From Butyrivibrio sp. INlla18 (GTDB lineage Bacteria > Bacillota > Clostridia > Lachnospirales > Lachnospiraceae), in assembly GCF_900103635.1 (NCBI RefSeq), contig NZ_FMXK01000008.1:124001-188000 (forward strand): a stretch of 64,000 nucleotides of DNA. The letters run 5' to 3'. The position numbers and the translations under genes are program-made. Within the stretch, counting starts at the first letter, position 1. Each line of letters starts with the position of its first letter. The notes beneath the pieces were generated by a model. That model did no database searches, was not told where the DNA came from, and saw only the letters and a list, made by a program, of their open reading frames with translations. Below, one piece after another: positions 59,406 to 64,000 of the stretch.

Positions 59406-62078
59406 ATGGACATAGTATTAAAGATCAAAGAAGAACTCAAGGTGGAAAAATGGCAGGTAGAAGCTGCAGTCAAGCTTATTGACGAAGGCAACACCATCCC
59501 ATTCATTTCACGTTACAGAAAGGAAGTTACAGGATCTCTTAACGATGAGCAGCTCCGTAATCTTGATGAGAGACTCAAGTACCTTAGAAGTCTTGAAGAG
59601 AGAAGAGAGCAGGTTCTTGCTTCTATCGAAGAACAGGGCAAGATGACTGATGAGCTCAGAGCCAAGATCGTAGCAGCTGAGACCATGGTTGCTATCGAGG
59701 ACCTTTACCTTCCATATAGACCAAAGAGAAAGACAAGAGCAAGTGTAGCTAGAGAGAAGGGACTTGAGGGTCTTTCAGAGATTCTTTTAGCTCAGGAAAC
59801 AACCAAGCCTCTCCAGGAAGAAGCTGCAGCATTTGTTGATCCAGAAAAAGGTGTTAATGATCCAGCAGAAGCTCTTCAGGGCGCAATGGATATCATCGCT
59901 GAGGATGTATCTGACAACGCTGACTATCGTGCATACATCAGAGAAGTCACGATGGAACAGGGTATTCTCACCAGTAAGGCCAAGGATGAGAAGGCTCAGA
60001 GCGTATATGAGATGTACTACAACTACGAAGAGCCTGTTAAAAAAGTTCTAGGCCACAGAGTTCTTGCTCTTAACAGAGGTGAGGCTGAGAAATTCCTTGT
60101 AGTCAAGATCGAAGCTCCAGAGGAGCAGATCCTTCAGTACCTCAACAAGAAGCTTTTAAAGAATGACAACCCTATTACAACTCCTGTTATCGAAGAGATC
60201 ACACAGGATGCTTATGAGAGACTTATTGCTCCTGCTATTGAGCGTGATATCAGGAACGAGCTTACAGAGACAGCTGAAGACGGTGCTATCACAGTATTTG
60301 GCAAGAACCTCACACAGCTCCTCATGGCACCACCTATTGCAGGCAAGACTGTACTTGGTTGGGATCCAGCTTTCAGAACAGGTTGTAAGCTTGCTATCGT
60401 AGATGCAACAGGAAAAGTCCTTGATACCAAGGTTATCTATCCTACAGCTCCACAGAACAAGGTAGAAGAAGCCAAAGTAGAGCTCAAAAAGCTCATTGAT
60501 AAATACAATGTTGATCTTATCTCAGTTGGTAACGGTACTGCTTCAAGAGAGTCAGAGCAGGTTATTGTTGAGCTCATCAAAGAGCTTGATAGACCAGTTC
60601 AGTACGTTATCGTTAACGAGGCAGGTGCTTCTGTTTATTCAGCAAGTAAGCTTGCTACAGAGGAGTTCCCACAGTTTGATGTAGGACAGAGAAGTGCGGC
60701 ATCTATTGCCAGAAGACTTCAGGATCCTCTTGCTGAGCTTGTTAAGATCGATCCTAAGTCAATCGGTGTTGGTCAGTACCAGCACGATATGAACCAGAAA
60801 AAGCTAGGCGAAACACTTGAAGGTGTCGTAGAAGACTGTGTTAACAAAGTAGGTGTAGACCTCAATACTGCTTCTGCACCACTTCTTCAGTATATTTCAG
60901 GTATTAGTAAGGTAATTGCCAAGAATATCGTAGATTATAGAGAAGAGCACGGTAAGTTCAAGAGCAGAAAAGAGCTCCTTGAAGTACCTAAGCTTGGACC
61001 TAAGGCTTACGAGCAGTGCGCCGGATTCCTTAGAATCTCTGATGGCGAGAATCCTCTCGATGCTACAAGCGTTCATCCTGAGTCATATGATGCAACACTT
61101 AAGCTCATGGATAAGCTTGGAATCACCTTTGACGACGTAAGAGCAGCTCAGAAGAATGCAGCCAAGGCAGTTCTTGAAAAGCCAGCTCCAAAGGCAGAAG
61201 ATAAGCCACGTCCACCAAAGAAGCCAAAGCAGGTAGTTATCAAGAATACAAGCACAGCCATGGGAGCAGCCCTTGCGGCAGCTCTTGCGGGAAGTGATCT
61301 TGCAGTAGTTGACGCCCAGGATAACAAGGAATCTGCCAAGGCACCTGTAGCCAAGGCAGCAGAGACAGCTGGCACAGTTGGAACTCTTTCCAAAAAGGTT
61401 TCAGATGCAGACAAAAAGAAGCTTTCAGAGGAGCTTGGAATTGGTGAGATCACACTTACAGATATCCTCTCTGAGCTCGAGAAACCATCAAGAGACCCTC
61501 GTGAGAACATGCCTGCACCAATTCTTAGAAGTGACGTCCTTGATATGAAGGACCTCAAGCCTGGTATGGTACTTAAGGGAACAGTTAGAAATGTAATCGA
61601 CTTTGGTTGTTTCGTAGATATAGGTGTTCATCAGGACGGACTTGTTCACATCTCACACATCACTGACAAGTTCATCAAGCATCCTCTTGAGGCTGTAAGC
61701 GTTGGAGATATCGTAGATGTTCAGGTTCTTGATGTTGAACTTGATAAAAAGAGAATTGCTCTTACCATGAAGATCGGTGATCCTGCCAAGGTTGCAGCAG
61801 AGGCAGCAGCCAGAGCAGCAGAAAGACCTGCTCCAAAGGTGGTAAAAGAAGAAAAGAAAGCGGCTCCAAAGAAGACATCTGTAGTTGATCAGGTGGCAAA
61901 GGCAGCAGGAGTTACCAAGAAAGCAGCTCCAGCCAAGAAGCCAGCAACTAAGGCGGCTGCTCCTGCAGAGTCAAGGCCTGCAGCTAGCTCTACTTCAACA
62001 TCAGAGGCTAAGCCAGCAGCACCAAAGACATTCAAGAAAAAAGGCATTGTCATCTTTAGAGGAAATGCAAACGAATAA
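59406..62078 (+). CDS. tex: Tex-family RNA-binding transcription/translation accessory protein
   Basis: The 890-residue protein has the Tex N-terminal region (ELKVEKWQVEAAVKLIDEGN, TIPFISRYRKEVTGSLND). A YqgF/RNase H-like domain follows (about 318-430, LGWDPAFRTGCKLAIVDATG), then helix-hairpin-helix units (about 475-565, VGVDLNTASAPLLQYISGIS). An S1 RNA-binding domain runs about 717-790 (GMVLKGTVRNVIDFGCFVDI). A low-complexity Lys/Ala/Pro linker (about 588-680) before S1 and an Ala/Pro/Lys tail after it (about 795-890) make it longer than the usual 720-780 residues. Tex binds RNA and affects expression and stress survival. Confidence 0.93.
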   Translation: MDIVLKIKEELKVEKWQVEAAVKLIDEGNTIPFISRYRKEVTGSLNDEQLRNLDERLKYLRSLEERREQVLASIEEQGKMTDELRAKIVAAETMVAIEDLYLPYRPKRKTRASVAREKGLEGLSEILLAQETTKPLQEEAAAFVDPEKGVNDPAEALQGAMDIIAEDVSDNADYRAYIREVTMEQGILTSKAKDEKAQSVYEMYYNYEEPVKKVLGHRVLALNRGEAEKFLVVKIEAPEEQILQYLNKKLLKNDNPITTPVIEEITQDAYERLIAPAIERDIRNELTETAEDGAITVFGKNLTQLLMAPPIAGKTVLGWDPAFRTGCKLAIVDATGKVLDTKVIYPTAPQNKVEEAKVELKKLIDKYNVDLISVGNGTASRESEQVIVELIKELDRPVQYVIVNEAGASVYSASKLATEEFPQFDVGQRSAASIARRLQDPLAELVKIDPKSIGVGQYQHDMNQKKLGETLEGVVEDCVNKVGVDLNTASAPLLQYISGISKVIAKNIVDYREEHGKFKSRKELLEVPKLGPKAYEQCAGFLRISDGENPLDATSVHPESYDATLKLMDKLGITFDDVRAAQKNAAKAVLEKPAPKAEDKPRPPKKPKQVVIKNTSTAMGAALAAALAGSDLAVVDAQDNKESAKAPVAKAAETAGTVGTLSKKVSDADKKKLSEELGIGEITLTDILSELEKPSRDPRENMPAPILRSDVLDMKDLKPGMVLKGTVRNVIDFGCFVDIGVHQDGLVHISHITDKFIKHPLEAVSVGDIVDVQVLDVELDKKRIALTMKIGDPAKVAAEAAARAAERPAPKVVKEEKKAAPKKTSVVDQVAKAAGVTKKAAPAKKPATKAAAPAESRPAASSTSTSEAKPAAPKTFKKKGIVIFRGNANE

Positions 62079-62083
62079 AAGCG

Positions 62084-62123
62084 AAAATGAGCCACAGGGA
62101 CGGAGGTTGTGGCTCATTTTTTT
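62084..62123 (+). terminator. REP-like hairpin acting as terminator of tex
   Basis: AAAATGAGCCACA (62084-62096) pairs with TGTGGCTCATTTT (62108-62120) around GGGACGGAGGT, then further T residues. The loop is the same as in the palindromes at 45954-46075. Confidence 0.85.
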
Positions 62124-62153
62124 CACAAGAATTAGTTAATCAAAAGCAAGATG

Positions 62154-62186
62154 TGAAGTGAATACTTCATGGAGAATGACTATAAT
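62154..62186 (+). promoter_or_regulatory. xylB promoter region with palindrome
   Basis: TGAAGT-GAAT-ACTTCA (62154-62169) is a 6-4-6 palindrome located where the -35 would be for the TATAAT at 62181-62186. A regulator bound there could control xylB. Confidence 0.5.
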
Positions 62187-62229
62187 AGTAATATAATGTC
62201 AGTAGTATGGGACGATTAGGAGGTAAGGT

Positions 62230-63699
62230 ATGCTTTATATTGGTGTAGATTTGGGGACTTCATCTGTTAAGCTTGTGCTGATGGATGAAACAGGTAAGAT
62301 TCATGGAACAACTTCAAGGGAATATCCTTTGTTTTTCCCACATCCAGGTTGGTCAGAACAAAAGCCTGAGGATTGGTACACAGAGGCAATAACAGGTCTC
62401 AAGGAACTGCTTAAGGATGTTGATAAGTCACAGGTTGCAGGTATCAGCTTTGGCGGACAGATGCACGGTCTTGTAATACTTGATGAGAACGATAATGTAA
62501 TTCGTCCTGCAATTCTTTGGAATGACGGTAGAACTCAGAAGCAGGTTGACTATCTCAACAATGAGATTGGAAAAGAGACCCTTTCAAAATATACTGCAAA
62601 CATCGCATTTGCAGGATTTACAGCACCTAAGATTCTCTGGGTAAAAGAAAATGAGCCAGAGAACTTTAAGAAGATCAAGAAGATAATGCTTCCAAAGGAT
62701 TATCTTGCATATAAGTTATCAGGAACATTCTGCACAGATTATTCTGATGCTTCAGGAATGCTCCTCCTTGACGTTCAGAATCGTAAGTGGTCAAAAGAGA
62801 TGTGCGATATCTGCGGTATTACAGAAGATATGCTTCCACAGCTCTTTGACAGCTTTGAGAAGGTTGGAACACTTAAGGCTGAGCTTGCTTCAGAACTTGG
62901 ACTTAAGGATAGCGTAGTTATCGCAGCAGGCGCTGGCGACAACGCAGCAGCTGCTGTAGGTACAGGCACAGTTGGTAACAACAAGTGCAATATCTCACTT
63001 GGAACAAGTGGAACAATCTTCATGTCATCAGACAGCTTTGCTGTTGATAGCAATAACGCACTTCACTCATTTGATCATGCTGATGGACACTTCCATCTCA
63101 TGGGATGCATGCTCAGCGCAGCTAGCTGCAACAAGTGGTGGAATGATGAGATCTTAAAGACTAAGGACTATGCTGCAGAGCAGAAGGGAATCGAGAAGCT
63201 TGGTGAGAACCACGTATTCTTCCTTCCATACCTTATGGGCGAGAGATCTCCTTGGAACAATCCAAATGCTCGTGCAACCTTCACAGGTATCACAATGGAT
63301 ACAACAAGAGAGGATATGACACAGGCTGTTCTTGAAGGTGTTGCTTTTGCTACAAGAGATATGTATGAAGTAGCTAAGTCTATCGGCGTAGCTCCTCAGA
63401 GAACAATGATCTGCGGTGGTGGTGCTAAGAGCCCTCTTTGGAGAAAGATGATCGCTAACATCTTAAACGTAGAAGTTGATGTTCCTTCATGCGAGGAAGG
63501 ACCTGGAATGGGCGGCGCTATGCTCGCTATGGTTGCTTGTGGAGCATACAAGACGGTAGAGGATGCGGCAGCAGCCATCGTTAAGGTTGATAAGACTGAG
63601 AAGCCTGATCCAGAGCTTGTTAAGAAGTATGAGGCAAGATATCAGCAGTTCAAGACTATCTATCCTGCACTTGCTGAAACTTTTGACAAGATTATTTAA
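62230..63699 (+). CDS. xylB: Xylulokinase
   Basis: The 489-residue protein is a full-length FGGY kinase: LGTSSVKLVLMDETG (phosphate loop), GISFGGQMHGLVIL with RPAILWNDGRT (substrate contact), CNISLGTSGTIFMSS, and ICGGGAKSPLWRKMIANILN with EEGPGMGGAMLA at the C-terminus. QMHG plus PAILWNDGR is characteristic of xylulokinases. It phosphorylates D-xylulose to D-xylulose 5-phosphate, the entry to the pentose phosphate or phosphoketolase routes, and completes the xylan pathway of this window. AGGAGGTAAGG precedes it; a palindrome lies in its promoter. Confidence 0.95.
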   Translation: MLYIGVDLGTSSVKLVLMDETGKIHGTTSREYPLFFPHPGWSEQKPEDWYTEAITGLKELLKDVDKSQVAGISFGGQMHGLVILDENDNVIRPAILWNDGRTQKQVDYLNNEIGKETLSKYTANIAFAGFTAPKILWVKENEPENFKKIKKIMLPKDYLAYKLSGTFCTDYSDASGMLLLDVQNRKWSKEMCDICGITEDMLPQLFDSFEKVGTLKAELASELGLKDSVVIAAGAGDNAAAAVGTGTVGNNKCNISLGTSGTIFMSSDSFAVDSNNALHSFDHADGHFHLMGCMLSAASCNKWWNDEILKTKDYAAEQKGIEKLGENHVFFLPYLMGERSPWNNPNARATFTGITMDTTREDMTQAVLEGVAFATRDMYEVAKSIGVAPQRTMICGGGAKSPLWRKMIANILNVEVDVPSCEEGPGMGGAMLAMVACGAYKTVEDAAAAIVKVDKTEKPDPELVKKYEARYQQFKTIYPALAETFDKII

Positions 63700-63763
63700 T
63701 AATATTTAGATAAATATTATCAAAAGTAGTATTGCTTTTATTAATCTTATAATGTAATATCTT

Positions 63764-63793
63764 AAGCGGATACACGAAAATGTATCCGCTTTT
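63764..63793 (+). terminator. Intrinsic terminator of xylB
   Basis: AAGCGGATACA (63764-63774) pairs with TGTATCCGCTT (63781-63791), followed by T residues. Confidence 0.9.
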
Positions 63794-63806
63794 ACAATTT
63801 AACTAT

Positions 63807-63927
63807 TCTCTTATTCAGAGTGGTGGAGGTACATAGGACCTGTGAAGCCACGGCAACCCCTTGATGATATCAGGAAGGTGCCAACCTGAGCGTGCAACTC
63901 CAGTATTGGAAAACGAGCAATAAGAGG
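63807..63927 (+). ncRNA. SAM-I (S-box) riboswitch
   Basis: The P1 arms are CTCTTATT (63808-63815) and AATAAGAG (63919-63926). The core shows AGAGTGGTGGAGG, then CTGTGAAGCCACGGCAACC and AAGGTGCCAACCTGA, all conserved S-box elements that bind S-adenosylmethionine. It controls a gene beyond the right edge, most likely in methionine, cysteine or SAM metabolism or uptake. Confidence 0.96.
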
Positions 63928-63942
63928 ATCTGATATGATAAT

Positions 63943-63994
63943 CAGCTCCGTATGTTTTGTTTATGCACGCAACAAAACAACGGAGCTTTTCTAA
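63943..63994 (+). terminator. Expression-platform terminator of the SAM riboswitch
   Basis: AGCTCCGT..TGTTTTGT (from 63944) pairs with ACAAAACA.ACGGAGCT (to 63987), then TTTT. SAM binding should favour this stem and switch the downstream gene off. A small CTGAT/ATCAG stem (63930-63944) overlaps its base and may be part of the switch. Confidence 0.9.
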
Positions 63995-64000
63995 TGAAAG

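Overview
This window looks like a chromosomal segment of a rumen or gut Lachnospiraceae bacterium of the Butyrivibrio/Pseudobutyrivibrio type. The basis is its low-GC Firmicutes codon use, strong AGGAGG ribosome binding sites, many AraC regulators paired with glycoside hydrolases, CUT1-type ABC importers without their own ATPase, and a complete glucuronoxylan-degradation locus. Genus is inference from gene content; no rRNA or tRNA gene was seen.

Layout. (1) 1-213: the 3' end of a GH5 endoglucanase-like gene. (2) 227-5931: a visibly AT-richer accessory island holding an AlbA_2/Schlafen-like ATP-binding regulator, a macro-domain protein, a Sel1-repeat protein, a small unknown, a GIY-YIG-like protein, an HEXXH metallopeptidase-like protein and an XRE regulator with a possible Fic remnant. 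Two island promoters share a half-site (AATCGTA/TACGATT). (3) 5949-6289: a gene-free stretch with a strikingly regular GCATGC array (steps 30, 33, 30, 33, 30). (4) 6290-43970: the xylan locus. It has a secreted GH43 and GH10, three AraC regulators, two ABC import systems (six permeases, three solute-binding proteins), SGNH and SASA-family esterases, two GH3 enzymes, GH67 and GH115 alpha-glucuronidases and a FucI-family isomerase. (5) 44210-62078: GH25 lysozyme, UDP-sugar enzymes, a PHP hydrolase, HtrA, ClpX, carbamate kinase, MATE, GH2, small membrane and zinc-binding proteins, and Tex. (6) 62230-64000: xylulokinase, then a SAM-I riboswitch with a terminator whose gene lies beyond the window.

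How the genes fit together. Only the GH10 and GH43 enzymes carry lipoprotein signals. The esterases, GH3, GH67 and GH115 lack export signals. The reading is that xylan is cut at the cell surface, acetylated and glucuronylated xylo-oligosaccharides are imported intact, and debranching finishes in the cytoplasm, feeding the isomerase and xylulokinase. The importer at 10624-23635 is unusual. One solute-binding protein is a membrane-anchored fusion with two related beta-sandwich domains, and its operon also encodes an NHL/TPR membrane protein, a Yip1-like membrane protein and an 859-residue DUF5696-like membrane-anchored protein. This is the best candidate here for a poorly described system.

Non-coding highlights are a family of covarying hairpins inside the xylan locus (38185, 43972, 44016, 44065), REP-like GGGACGGAGG palindromes (45954-46075 and 62084-62120), and paired GTCTC hairpins between island genes.
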